DNA from: Lachnospiraceae bacterium
GTDB lineage: Bacteria; Bacillota_A; Clostridia; Lachnospirales; Lachnospiraceae
Assembly: GCA_017416055.1 (NCBI GenBank)
Contig: JAFQDI010000103.1
Coordinates: 1-8,965 of the forward strand
Direction: 5' to 3'
DNA length: 8,965 nucleotides
Shown here: positions 1-6,862 of the stretch, piece by piece
How positions within the stretch are numbered: position 1 is the first letter of the stretch
How the letters are laid out: each line of letters opens with the position of its first letter
Notes under the pieces: generated by a model
What the model was told of the DNA's origin: nothing
Databases searched by the model: none
Seen by the model: only the letters and a program-made list of their open reading frames with translations
Translations under genes and position numbers: made by a program

Positions 1-387
1 CAGGTTATAGTCAGTGTCCGCGTTCCCTCCGATGGGAACCATCCTCCACTCGATGGAAACACCGGTAGCTTTCGGCAGATAGCTGTGAAAAGGAGATTCG
101 GATGCCTCTACGTAGTCAGTATGCACGTCAATACCACTCTTTACGTACCAGGTCAACTTTCCCGCATCAGTCAGCGGATACTGAATCTCCATCTTCGGAG
201 CCTCGGTGCTCTCCTCCTCTCCCTTCGTTTCGCCCTGAGTTTCTCCTTGAGTTTCCTCAGTGCCGCCCTGAGTCGTCTGCTCAGGTGCCGCGGTGGTCTT
301 CTCATCCAGAGTCTGTCCACCACCGCATCCGGCCAACAGGCTCATCACAAGCACTGCCGCCAAAAGAAATGCCACCATTCTTCTCAT
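1..387 (-). CDS. ABC-transporter sugar-binding lipoprotein, N-terminal part (runs off left edge)
   Basis: This is the first 129 residues of a secreted lipoprotein, open to the window edge. The N-terminus is MRR followed by a hydrophobic stretch and a clear lipobox LLAGC, with the lipidated Cys at residue 21. Residues about 24-65 are a low-complexity Thr/Glu/Gly/Gln linker, and the folded domain begins near residue 66. The segment with TWYVKSG, then SPFHSYLPKATGVSIEW, resembles the start of large (about 500-600 residue) extracellular solute-binding proteins of carbohydrate ABC importers (LplA/YtcQ type), where an aromatic-rich first strand is followed by a 'leaf-like ...TGv' element. The start is supported by AGGAG at 396-400, 8 bases upstream of the ATG. 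It lies 31 bases after the GDPD gene on the same strand, so it is probably co-transcribed with it; permease genes would be expected beyond the window. The substrate is inferred from context to be an acidic oligosaccharide. The lipoprotein call is strong, the transporter family call moderate. Confidence 0.8.
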   Translation of the reverse strand, partial: MRRMVAFLLAAVLVMSLLAGCGGGQTLDEKTTAAPEQTTQGGTEETQGETQGETKGEEESTEAPKMEIQYPLTDAGKLTWYVKSGIDVHTDYVEASESPFHSYLPKATGVSIEWRMVPIGGNADTDYNL

Positions 388-418
388 TGTTTTTTCTCCT
401 TTCTTTCTTTTGTTGTTT

Positions 419-1162
419 CTATAGGCATTTGTTAAATGCCGAACCCATTGATTTCATGGGTTTCTTCTCTTGAATCTGTCCCAGCAACTCAGGATCATTT
501 GTAATAATGCCGTGAATATTTCGCTCTATCAGCCATTCCATCTTCTTGGGTTCATTCACCGTGTAAGTGTTGATCAGAATCCCTCTGTCATGGAGTTCTT
601 CTATCACTTCATCTGTCAGCGATTGGACTCTCGGGTGATAATACTCTACTCCGTATTTTTCGGTATACTTCCCGGCATCGATCATCCAGCTTGCGTTCAG
701 AAATCCACAGGGAATTTTCGGATCCAGTTTTTTACACTGCAAGATAGAGTAGTGGTTAAACGAAGAAAGAATTACCTTGTCTTGCAGCCCATACTTATAT
801 ATTAGGTGATATACCTGTTCCTCCATCCCTTCATACCAAAAGACATTGTTCTTCAATTCAATATTCGTAATGATTCCGGCGGTTTTCACCAGATCAAAAT
901 ATTCCTCCAGCGTAGGAATTCGTTCACCGCCTGCCAGTTTCAGACGCTTCAGCTGCGTCAGCGTCATGCTTCTCACCAACCCGCTTCCGTCACTGGTTCG
1001 ATCCACTTTCTCATCATGCATGATCACCGGAACATTATCCGCACTGAGATGGACATCTAATTCAATCCCGTCACATCCCACTTCGATCGCCTTGGAAAAG
1101 GCCAATAAACTATTTTCCGGATATTTTTCACTGTAACCCCTGTGTGCAATGTTTTTTGTCAT
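419..1162 (-). CDS. Glycerophosphodiester phosphodiesterase (GDPD/UgpQ type)
   Basis: This is a 247-residue single-domain GDPD of the TIM-barrel phosphodiesterase family, usual length for the UgpQ-like cytosolic form, with no signal peptide. Known members hydrolyse glycerophosphodiesters to an alcohol and glycerol-3-phosphate. The signature residues are all present: HRG at 7-9 (catalytic His7, Arg8), PEN at 15-17, GIELDVH at 32-38 (metal ligands Glu34 and Asp36), MHDE at 48-51 (second catalytic His49), and NIELK at 100-104 (Glu102 and Lys104). The C-terminal INTYTVN and GIITNDPELL elements are also typical. The start has an excellent AGGAGG six to seven bases upstream of the ATG. It begins 54 bases after the sulfatase stop and ends 31 bases before the binding lipoprotein, so all three probably form one operon. 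Why a GDPD sits in a glycan locus is unclear. It may remove glycerophosphoryl groups from the imported molecule, or simply scavenge phospholipid-derived diesters. Confidence 0.93.
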   Translation of the reverse strand: MTKNIAHRGYSEKYPENSLLAFSKAIEVGCDGIELDVHLSADNVPVIMHDEKVDRTSDGSGLVRSMTLTQLKRLKLAGGERIPTLEEYFDLVKTAGIITNIELKNNVFWYEGMEEQVYHLIYKYGLQDKVILSSFNHYSILQCKKLDPKIPCGFLNASWMIDAGKYTEKYGVEYYHPRVQSLTDEVIEELHDRGILINTYTVNEPKKMEWLIERNIHGIITNDPELLGQIQEKKPMKSMGSAFNKCL

Positions 1163-1216
1163 TATAGGCCTCCTGTCTATACTCCATGTCAGCTGCCTGA
1201 AGCACCGTCGATAATA

Positions 1217-2719
1217 CTATAATGATGGATTTGTCCATTTACAGACCGGTTTGCAGGGTTTCTGTGTCCTCCCATTAATGACATCCGCGGAACATATCAC
1301 CTCTTCCAGCAATTGCAGTTTGAGTTTCAGCAGAATATCTGCATACCTGGGATCGACACCGCAATTATACGTACAACCGGGATCATTCTTTAGGTCAAAC
1401 AATTCCACATATTCGGTCTTGGCATAATAATTCAGCATCCATCTGTCCGTGGTCAATGTACGAATTCTAAACCGGGCAAAATCATCATCATTCTCTGAGA
1501 GGGCACTTGTTCGTGTATAATCTCCACGTCCCTTCAGATACTTCGCATATGAGACTCCCTGAACTCCTGTCGGTTCCTCACACCCTACCAACTCCAATAG
1601 CGTTGGCAAAATATCTATCGTAGATGCAACCTGTAGGTTCTCACCCTTTGCAATGTCTACTCCCGACCAAATAAGCGGAACGCGAAGTGTGCTGTCGAAG
1701 TGAAAGCCCTTGCCATGCAAACCATAATCCCCAAGATAATCTCCATGATCTGAGAGAAATACAACAATCGTGTTATCCTTAAGACCTTGATCTGCCAGCA
1801 CCTTCATCATCTGACCGACACTTTCGTCCAAAAGCTTCACCAGACCAAAATAGCGAGAACGTACACGATGCCAATCTGCCTGCGTATACTGCGTCCAGTC
1901 CGCCGCGTTTGTACCGATCGGATAATCCATGGGGCCGAAAAGACCTTTCCTTACCATTTCATACATCTCGCTCATCCCGCTTTCCTTGGAAAACGGTGGC
2001 AGCGGCGAAGGTATTTGCGCATGATCATACATATGGTCATAGGGGGCAGGAACGGTAAAGGAAAGTCTGTCCGGATGGGGATCCGGAAACGAAACATGAA
2101 GGAAAAAAGGTTGCCTCGGCTCTTCCGCGGCCTGTTCCAGAAATTCCTGTACTTTTTGTACGATGTAGACACTGGACCAGCCTTCATAAGGCACTTTACT
2201 CTTTTTTGTGTTTCTCACGTCTTCGCAGAATTCAGTTTCTACATCTCGCATTTCCTGAACTTGTGTTGTCTTCGCCAACCATTCTCTGTATCCACTGCCC
2301 ATACAGCCGTCTGCATGCCCATCAACCAAATCCACATGCTCAAATCCGTAATAAGTTTCTCCTTCACCCAGAGAATCAACCCGGTTCCATTCCTCTCTCT
2401 GAGGTCTCAAATGTATTTTTCCAATAGAAGCCGTATGATACCCATTTTCTCTCAGTATCGCCGGCAACGTCTTTTCTGATTCCGGCATGCTGCACCCCAC
2501 CATCCGCGTCCTGAGCACGCTTGGAAGTCTTCCGGTAAGAACCGAAGCCCGGGCCGGTGTACAGGTTGGCTGTGTCGCCATACAGTGGCGAAACGCAACA
2601 CCTTCTTCAGCAAGGAGATCAATATTCGGCGTAGCTCCTACTGTGCTGCCAAAACAGCCCAATGCATCTGCTCTGAGATGGTCTGAGAATATCATCAAAA
2701 TATTCGGTTTCTTTTGCAT
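1217..2719 (-). CDS. Type I (formylglycine-dependent) sulfatase, cytoplasmic
   Basis: This is a 500-residue member of the arylsulfatase family (alkaline phosphatase fold), full length. The N-terminus KPNILMIFSDHLRAD carries the first metal ligand Asp13. The modification motif C-T-P-A-R is at 53-57 followed by ASVLTG, so Cys53 should be converted to formylglycine. The second family signature, GYHTASIGKIHL, is at 93-104 (Lys101, His103). The late metal-binding motif SDHGDYLGDYG is at 323-333 (Asp324, His325), with GKG at 336-338. No signal peptide is present, so the protein should act inside the cell. No sulfatase-maturing enzyme (anSME or FGE) is in the window, so it must be supplied from elsewhere. 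A G-rich binding site (AAAGGGG) lies about 10 bases upstream of the start. It is the first gene of a minus-strand operon with the GDPD and the lipoprotein, divergent from the AraC regulator. The substrate is not readable; a sulfated glycan is inferred. A related phosphodiesterase or phosphonate-ester hydrolase is a less likely alternative. Confidence 0.92.
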   Translation of the reverse strand: MQKKPNILMIFSDHLRADALGCFGSTVGATPNIDLLAEEGVAFRHCMATQPTCTPARASVLTGRLPSVLRTRMVGCSMPESEKTLPAILRENGYHTASIGKIHLRPQREEWNRVDSLGEGETYYGFEHVDLVDGHADGCMGSGYREWLAKTTQVQEMRDVETEFCEDVRNTKKSKVPYEGWSSVYIVQKVQEFLEQAAEEPRQPFFLHVSFPDPHPDRLSFTVPAPYDHMYDHAQIPSPLPPFSKESGMSEMYEMVRKGLFGPMDYPIGTNAADWTQYTQADWHRVRSRYFGLVKLLDESVGQMMKVLADQGLKDNTIVVFLSDHGDYLGDYGLHGKGFHFDSTLRVPLIWSGVDIAKGENLQVASTIDILPTLLELVGCEEPTGVQGVSYAKYLKGRGDYTRTSALSENDDDFARFRIRTLTTDRWMLNYYAKTEYVELFDLKNDPGCTYNCGVDPRYADILLKLKLQLLEEVICSADVINGRTQKPCKPVCKWTNPSL

Positions 2720-2748
2720 CGCAATCCAACCCCTTTTCCGAAATTGCC

Positions 2749-2761
2749 GATAAACATTATC
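2749..2761. repeat. Short palindrome GATAA-ACA-TTATC in sulfatase leader
   Basis: Five-base perfect arms around a three-base centre lie in the presumed untranslated leader of the sulfatase operon, about 30 bases before its start codon. It could be an operator half-site or have no function. The arms are short and AT-rich, so chance is a real explanation. Confidence 0.25.
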
Positions 2762-2785
2762 AACCTTGTTTTTATCTATTGTCTC

Positions 2786-2814
2786 TTGTTTTTTTATCCG
2801 GTTTTCTATATAAT
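2786..2814 (+). promoter_or_regulatory. Promoter of the AraC-type regulator
   Basis: A -35 box TTGTTT (2786-2791) and a perfect -10 box TATAAT (2809-2814) are separated by exactly 17 bases, giving a predicted start near 2821 and a leader of about 75 bases. The -10 box shares bases with the opposing sulfatase promoter. It is a sigma-A type prediction from sequence only. Confidence 0.6.
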
Positions 2815-2841
2815 TATAAGCAGGTACTCGTCCACCCTCAA
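2813..2841 (-). promoter_or_regulatory. Promoter of the sulfatase-GDPD-lipoprotein operon
   Basis: Read on the minus strand, TTGAGG (2836-2841) is followed after exactly 17 bases by a perfect TATAAT (2813-2818). The predicted start is near 2806, leaving a leader of about 85 bases before the sulfatase ATG. The -10 box overlaps that of the regulator promoter by two bases (2813-2814), so the two polymerases would occupy the same DNA. Confidence 0.6.
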
Positions 2842-2895
2842 CTGTAAAACAAAACTATGACAGCATCACTGCAAAGAAAACACGGAGAACATTTT

Positions 2896-3711
2896 ATGAA
2901 GTCCAAATTCTTTTATCGCGCCACCGGCAAAGACAAATACTACAATTGCTGGCATTCCAACAACGATGTCACCATTATTTACATGCATTCAGATGGTGGC
3001 AGCATTGTTTTCGGTGATCAAACCTATCCCATCAACAAAGGTCGTCTGTTCCTTATTCCCGCTAACCACTATCACTATACCCTTCCGAGTGTCGCAGATA
3101 CTTACGAACGGAGCAAAGTCTTTTTTCCTGTTGAAACCTTCAAAAAAATCCTATCCCTATTTCCTCCCAGCCTAGGTATGCATTTTAAAAATGCGGTTAT
3201 CTATTCCCATATTCCGGAGGAAATACAACCCAAACTGGATATTTTGTTTCAAGAGCTTCAGGAATCTTACTGCCTCTTTGGAAACGATTTCTTCTCCTTT
3301 CCTTCCTGTCTCAGCGGCATTTTGCGCCTCCTCGGATACTTAAAAGATTATGAGTTAGAAAAAATCACCTCTGCTTCAGACTCTCTCTCTCTGGTCGTAG
3401 ATTATATTAACAAACATATTCACGAAAGTATTACCCTCGATGATATCTGCCAAGAGGTGCATGTCAACAAATGTTATCTATGCCGATTGTTTAAGAAAAA
3501 TATGAATACAACCATCATGAATTACATTTTGCAAACAAGAATTATCTTTGCGCAAACCATGCTCTCGTCCGGCAATCTGGCCATAAGTGAGATTAGCGAA
3601 AACTGTGGTTTCAGCAGCATTTCATACTTTTGTCGCGTTTTTAAGGCGGCCACCGGTCAAACACCTCTCCAATACAAACGCAACGCACATACAACTTCTC
3701 ATTCGCTTTGA
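2896..3711 (+). CDS. AraC-family transcriptional regulator
   Basis: This is a 271-residue two-domain regulator. The N-terminal part (about residues 25-65) has the cupin-like pattern of sugar-sensing AraC proteins, including GGSIVFGDQTYPI, then a Gly-Arg turn and LIPANHYHYT. The C-terminal part (about 165-265) is the double helix-turn-helix DNA-binding domain. Helix-turn-helix 1 contains ITLDDICQEVHVNKCYLCRLFKK, and helix-turn-helix 2 contains AISEISENCGFSSISYFCRVFK followed by the hallmark TGQTPLQYKR. The start at 2896 is preferred because GGAG (2884-2887) lies 8 bases upstream. An in-frame ATG at 2857 would add 13 residues but has no ribosome binding site. It sits between the two catabolic gene groups, diverging from the sulfatase and converging on the sialidase, so it is the likely local activator of one or both. 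The inducer is unknown; an intracellular sugar from this pathway is a reasonable inference. Confidence 0.93.
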   Translation: MKSKFFYRATGKDKYYNCWHSNNDVTIIYMHSDGGSIVFGDQTYPINKGRLFLIPANHYHYTLPSVADTYERSKVFFPVETFKKILSLFPPSLGMHFKNAVIYSHIPEEIQPKLDILFQELQESYCLFGNDFFSFPSCLSGILRLLGYLKDYELEKITSASDSLSLVVDYINKHIHESITLDDICQEVHVNKCYLCRLFKKNMNTTIMNYILQTRIIFAQTMLSSGNLAISEISENCGFSSISYFCRVFKAATGQTPLQYKRNAHTTSHSL

Positions 3712-4751
3712 GATTCAGAAATCAGTTTTCCTTTTTTTAACACCAATTCCCTGACCGAGCGAGGCTCATATCCTGTCCGCTCATAGAACAGGTATATCTC
3801 TTCCCCAACAACAGCGATGTCGGCATATCCGCCCATTTTGTCCACTTCCCAAATGCTTTCCCATGTGTTTCCCTCATCTGAAGAAAACTTTACGGTTAAA
3901 TTGGTGCGCTTCTCTTCCGAATCGCAATTAACAAACAATATCCCGTCAGCGCAAGCATCCAAGCCGGCAAAACATCTAGGATCTCTCAGCTCATCTGAAA
4001 CAAACTGTCTTTCCAGTGTTTCGCCTCCATCCGAGGAGATTCCGATCACCCGCCGAAACTCCGGATTGCGATTGCGGTAACAAAACAGCAATTTCCCGTC
4101 TGAAAGTTCCACCACTGCGGTTTCATTCGCACTGATCACCCCTTGTACCAGATGACCTGTTTGCCATGTAATACCATGGTCATCGCTGTAAATACAGCCC
4201 GCCACTGCCGGTTTATGTTCTCTGGTGCCGTTTTCCCGTTCTTTTCCGTTGGCCACCCATATCGGAACCACTAGCCGGCCCGTTTTCATCCGGATACCAT
4301 GTCCGGGGCCTGTTGCGCTGACCGTCCACGGGTAATCAAACCGCCGATAGGTCTCCGTAATCTCTCTGGCACAAGACCAAGTCTTTCCTTCATCCTCACT
4401 GGTGACCATGAACACTTCCCGATAATTCCTGTGATAAATCAGGTGAATCCGTTCCCCATCCGGAATCAGCACCGGATTATTGTGCGTCCGCATCGTTCCG
4501 TTTGGCAGCTGGCTGCTTTCTCCTATCCGCAAAACCTCCCGTGCTTCCCCGTCCGACTCAATTCTCAGAACAAGAATATCAATGTCCCCCCAATCGCCCA
4601 GTTTTTTTTCTCCCTCTCCGCATCGTCCCTCACACACCAGCAGCAGACCATTGGGGGTGGGAAGAATTCCCGGAATACGATATTCCCGATAATCTCCATA
4701 ACGCTCGCGCGCAATAATCCGTTCCCACTGACCTTCTATTCGTTTTGCCAT
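3699..4751 (-). CDS. Sialidase (GH33-type exo-alpha-sialidase), cytoplasmic
   Basis: This is a 350-residue six-bladed propeller enzyme that would cleave terminal sialic (nonulosonic) acid from glycans. The whole catalytic set can be placed. The Arg triad is Arg25 (in YRIP, 24-27), Arg226 and Arg282. The acid/base Asp is probably Asp53 in GDWGDID (52-58). Glu210 is in the N-E-T element before VVEL, and the nucleophile is Tyr309 in GGYAD. The spacing Glu210-Arg226 and Arg282-Tyr309 fits known bacterial sialidases. Four Asp-boxes are present: SEDEGKTW (118-125), SDDHGITW (189-196), SSDGGETL (239-246, degenerate) and SSDEGNTW (290-297). There is no signal peptide, carbohydrate-binding module or wall anchor, so it should work on imported oligosaccharides. 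An AAAGGA site lies about 10 bases upstream of the ATG. It follows the isomerase gene by 60 bases, as last gene of the nanA operon. Its 3' end overlaps that of the AraC gene by 13 bases. A KDN-specific sialidase is possible. Confidence 0.9.
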   Translation of the reverse strand: MAKRIEGQWERIIARERYGDYREYRIPGILPTPNGLLLVCEGRCGEGEKKLGDWGDIDILVLRIESDGEAREVLRIGESSQLPNGTMRTHNNPVLIPDGERIHLIYHRNYREVFMVTSEDEGKTWSCAREITETYRRFDYPWTVSATGPGHGIRMKTGRLVVPIWVANGKERENGTREHKPAVAGCIYSDDHGITWQTGHLVQGVISANETAVVELSDGKLLFCYRNRNPEFRRVIGISSDGGETLERQFVSDELRDPRCFAGLDACADGILFVNCDSEEKRTNLTVKFSSDEGNTWESIWEVDKMGGYADIAVVGEEIYLFYERTGYEPRSVRELVLKKGKLISESQSE

Positions 4752-4793
4752 CCCTTCATCGTCCTTTCTGACACATTTCTCCCGAATTCCCGC

Positions 4794-4810
4794 AACGCCT
4801 CGGAGACGTT
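4794..4810 (-). repeat. Inverted repeat just after the isomerase stop codon
   Basis: The 17 bases AACGCCTCGGAGACGTT have eight-base arms around one central base, with one G-T pair. It begins directly after the isomerase stop. No T-run follows, so it is not a standard terminator. It could protect or partly separate the upstream mRNA from the sialidase message, or be incidental. Confidence 0.35.
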
Positions 4811-4811
4811 A

Positions 4812-5780
4812 TCAGCCCTCTCTTTCCGCTCCGGATTTCCCTCGGCATATCAGCAACTGTTGTCCGCCACAAAAGCATGTACTTTCCTGCAGAAAATATT
4901 CGGATCCTCTGTCCGGTCCATCCAAAACCAGTACAATTGCATAATCTTCCACCGTGACAACTGCCTGCTCCTGAACAGTAAGAAGCTCCATGGAAAAATA
5001 TGGCGTGTGCTTCTTTGTGATCAATTTTCCATCCGCCGATGTTTCGAGCCGATATTTTTTCAACATCTCATTCAATGACAGCCCTTCATAATGAAAGCAA
5101 TCAAACATCCGAGAAAACCCAATCCCCTGGTGCATCTCTTTATCCAACAGTGTCCGCCCATCCGGGCTGAGTCTTTCTACCCTGAGCGTGATGTCCGTAG
5201 GTTCCTGAATTTCCACAAAGAAAACTCCGGATCCCATCGCATGCGGTACTCCGCCGGGAACAAAATAGAGTTCTCCCGGATGCACGCGAATCCGATGCAG
5301 ACAGGACAACATTCCCTCCACATCCTGCGCTTCGCACAAATTCATCCACCGCTCCCGTGTAACCCCTTCCCGAAATCCCAGCAAAACGTAGGGCTCAACC
5401 CCATCAATTACGCGGGTGTCCAGAATATACCATGCCTCCGTTTTTCCGTAAGGTGACCCAAAATAGTCCATGGCGTGTTTTCTGTCCGGGTGAACCTGAA
5501 TCATCAGTCGACTGCTGCTGTCCAGAACCTTAACCAGTACATCCAGATCATAGCCTATGACCTCCTTTAGCGTTCTTCCGTCCGCTAAATACGACAGTCC
5601 CGTTCCATCCGTTGCTTTCACGGTAGAACACACCCACTCCTCAGGATAATGACCGTCCTCAGCCGGATAAATGCCTTGGAATTCGTCCAGAAGTCTGCCT
5701 CCCACAAACGGACGCCACACTCTGTTCTTCATCATCTTCAACACAGCAGTTTCCTCCGTTTCAATCCTTTCACGGATCAT
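4812..5780 (-). CDS. manA: Class I mannose-6-phosphate isomerase
   Basis: This is a 322-residue zinc-dependent cupin isomerase that interconverts mannose-6-phosphate and fructose-6-phosphate; the length is normal for the bacterial short type. Visible family features are NRVWRPFVGGRLL near residues 19-31 (the usual 'W-GG-L' entry), PEEW at 46-49, and the zinc site Gln95-x-His97 in QVHPD, Glu115 in YGKTEAWYIL, and His180 in VPGGVPHA. The segment EPTDITLRVE (193-202) carries the conserved active-site Arg200. The start codon is immediately downstream of the nanA stop with no spacer, and the GGTGG about 9 bases before it lies inside the end of nanA, which indicates translational coupling. It is followed by the sialidase. 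A phosphosugar isomerase in this position fits a pathway ending in mannose-6-phosphate. A relaxed specificity toward another 6-phosphosugar cannot be excluded. Confidence 0.87.
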   Translation of the reverse strand: MIRERIETEETAVLKMMKNRVWRPFVGGRLLDEFQGIYPAEDGHYPEEWVCSTVKATDGTGLSYLADGRTLKEVIGYDLDVLVKVLDSSSRLMIQVHPDRKHAMDYFGSPYGKTEAWYILDTRVIDGVEPYVLLGFREGVTRERWMNLCEAQDVEGMLSCLHRIRVHPGELYFVPGGVPHAMGSGVFFVEIQEPTDITLRVERLSPDGRTLLDKEMHQGIGFSRMFDCFHYEGLSLNEMLKKYRLETSADGKLITKKHTPYFSMELLTVQEQAVVTVEDYAIVLVLDGPDRGSEYFLQESTCFCGGQQLLICRGKSGAEREG

Positions 5781-6683
5781 CTATTTTTTCCACCGGGCCG
5801 TGCATCCCATCACGTCTTCATACACTTTCTTCAATTCGATTCGTCCATCTTCAGTCATTTGGGAAAACGGCTTTCTACATCCGTTACATTCAATTCCCTC
5901 AAACTCCAATAGTGTTTTAATGGATGAAAATACACCATATTTTCGCATTACCATCAAAACACGATTTAGCAAATTCTGTGCATATTCAACCTGATCTGTC
6001 TCGCCGTTTTGGAACGAATCATATATTCTGCAGGCAATCGGTGCCAAACAATTGTAGGTGCTTCCAATGGCACCGGTCGCCCCCATAATCAAGCCTGCCG
6101 AAAGCATCTGATCAAATCCGTTAAAGACAGACAGCTCCGGATTATTTGCTCTAATCTGCTGAAGCAACAGGAAATCCGGTGATGTAAACTTCACTCCAGC
6201 AACATTCCCCTTCTTTTTCAATTCATTTAACACACTCTCCGTCAGTGTAAAGCCACTGAAGCTGGGAATGTTATATACAATCATCGGCAAGTCCGTTGAT
6301 CGCATAATATCACAGTAATAATTGATAATTTCTTTTTCCGTAAAATTGTAATAAAAAGGAGCAACCGCAGATACTGCGTCCACACCCGTCTCTTCCGCAT
6401 GCTCTGCCAGACGAATTGCCATGTCTGTAGATATCGCGCCTACATGAGAAAACACGGTTCCCTTTTCTTCGTTCGCCTCAACTACCGCCTCCAGTATCCC
6501 TTTCCGCTCTTCTTCGGTAAGCAAAAATGCTTCTGCGGTGCTGCCTCCCACATAAAATCCGGCGATGCCTTGCTCCAGCAGATGATTTACCAGCTTTTGA
6601 AGTTGATTATAATTCACCTCGCCCGTTTTTGTGTAAGGGGTGATCAACGCTGCATATATCCCTTGGTACAATTTCTTTTCCAT
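5781..6683 (-). CDS. nanA: N-acetylneuraminate lyase (sialic acid aldolase)
   Basis: This is a 300-residue class I aldolase of the DHDPS/NAL TIM-barrel superfamily, which cleaves sialic acid to pyruvate and N-acetylmannosamine in the cytoplasm. The Schiff-base lysine is Lys165 (GVKFTS) and the general acid/base tyrosine is Tyr137 (VYNIP), at the same numbers as in E. coli NanA. The carboxylate-binding loop is GGSTAEAF (46-53), with Ala where most lyases have Gly. Lyase-specific stretches include DAVSAVAPFYY, NGFD at 188-191, IGSTYN at 206-211 and CRKPF near the C-terminus; these favour a lyase over dihydrodipicolinate synthase. Position 192 is Gln where E. coli has Glu192, a substrate-tail contact. 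AAAGGAGAGG lies just upstream of the ATG. It is the first gene of an operon with the isomerase (no gap) and the sialidase. Activity on KDN rather than, or as well as, Neu5Ac is possible. Confidence 0.92.
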   Translation of the reverse strand: MEKKLYQGIYAALITPYTKTGEVNYNQLQKLVNHLLEQGIAGFYVGGSTAEAFLLTEEERKGILEAVVEANEEKGTVFSHVGAISTDMAIRLAEHAEETGVDAVSAVAPFYYNFTEKEIINYYCDIMRSTDLPMIVYNIPSFSGFTLTESVLNELKKKGNVAGVKFTSPDFLLLQQIRANNPELSVFNGFDQMLSAGLIMGATGAIGSTYNCLAPIACRIYDSFQNGETDQVEYAQNLLNRVLMVMRKYGVFSSIKTLLEFEGIECNGCRKPFSQMTEDGRIELKKVYEDVMGCTARWKK

Positions 6684-6732
6684 TTTTCAAACCTCTCCTT
6701 TCTTACAGTCTAACAATCAAGTCCTTCAGTTA

Positions 6733-6762
6733 TGTATAATTTATCACAGTTTTCTCCGTAAA
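6733..6762 (-). promoter_or_regulatory. Candidate promoter of the nanA operon
   Basis: On the minus strand, TTTACG (6757-6762) and TATACA (6733-6738) are 18 bases apart, placing a start about 40 bases before the nanA ATG. Both boxes depart from consensus, as expected for an activator-dependent promoter, but the prediction is weak. Confidence 0.35.
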
Positions 6763-6862
6763 CCTATGCATATGTTGCCTATTTTTTTACTCATATTGAC
6801 CTTACTTCGCGTAGTTTGGCGACTTCTTCCTAACGCATGCAGTGTGTAATCCACCCTCCGTT

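Noticed and set aside
85..473. Two plus-strand frames of 116 and 123 codons at the left edge
   Set aside because: They are antisense to the binding lipoprotein, which has a lipobox and a good ribosome binding site; the plus-strand products are Ser/Arg/Pro-rich and match no family.
1787..2479. 230-codon plus-strand frame
   Set aside because: It lies wholly antisense to the sulfatase, whose motifs span this region; the translation is low-quality and lacks a recognisable domain.
4299..5078. 259-codon plus-strand frame
   Set aside because: It crosses the sialidase and isomerase genes on the opposite strand, including their junction, and has no recognisable domain.
5781..6683. Dihydrodipicolinate synthase
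   Set aside because: The superfamily is shared, but YNIP, NGFD, IGSTYN and CRKPF follow the sialic acid lyase pattern and the neighbours are a sialidase and a sugar isomerase.
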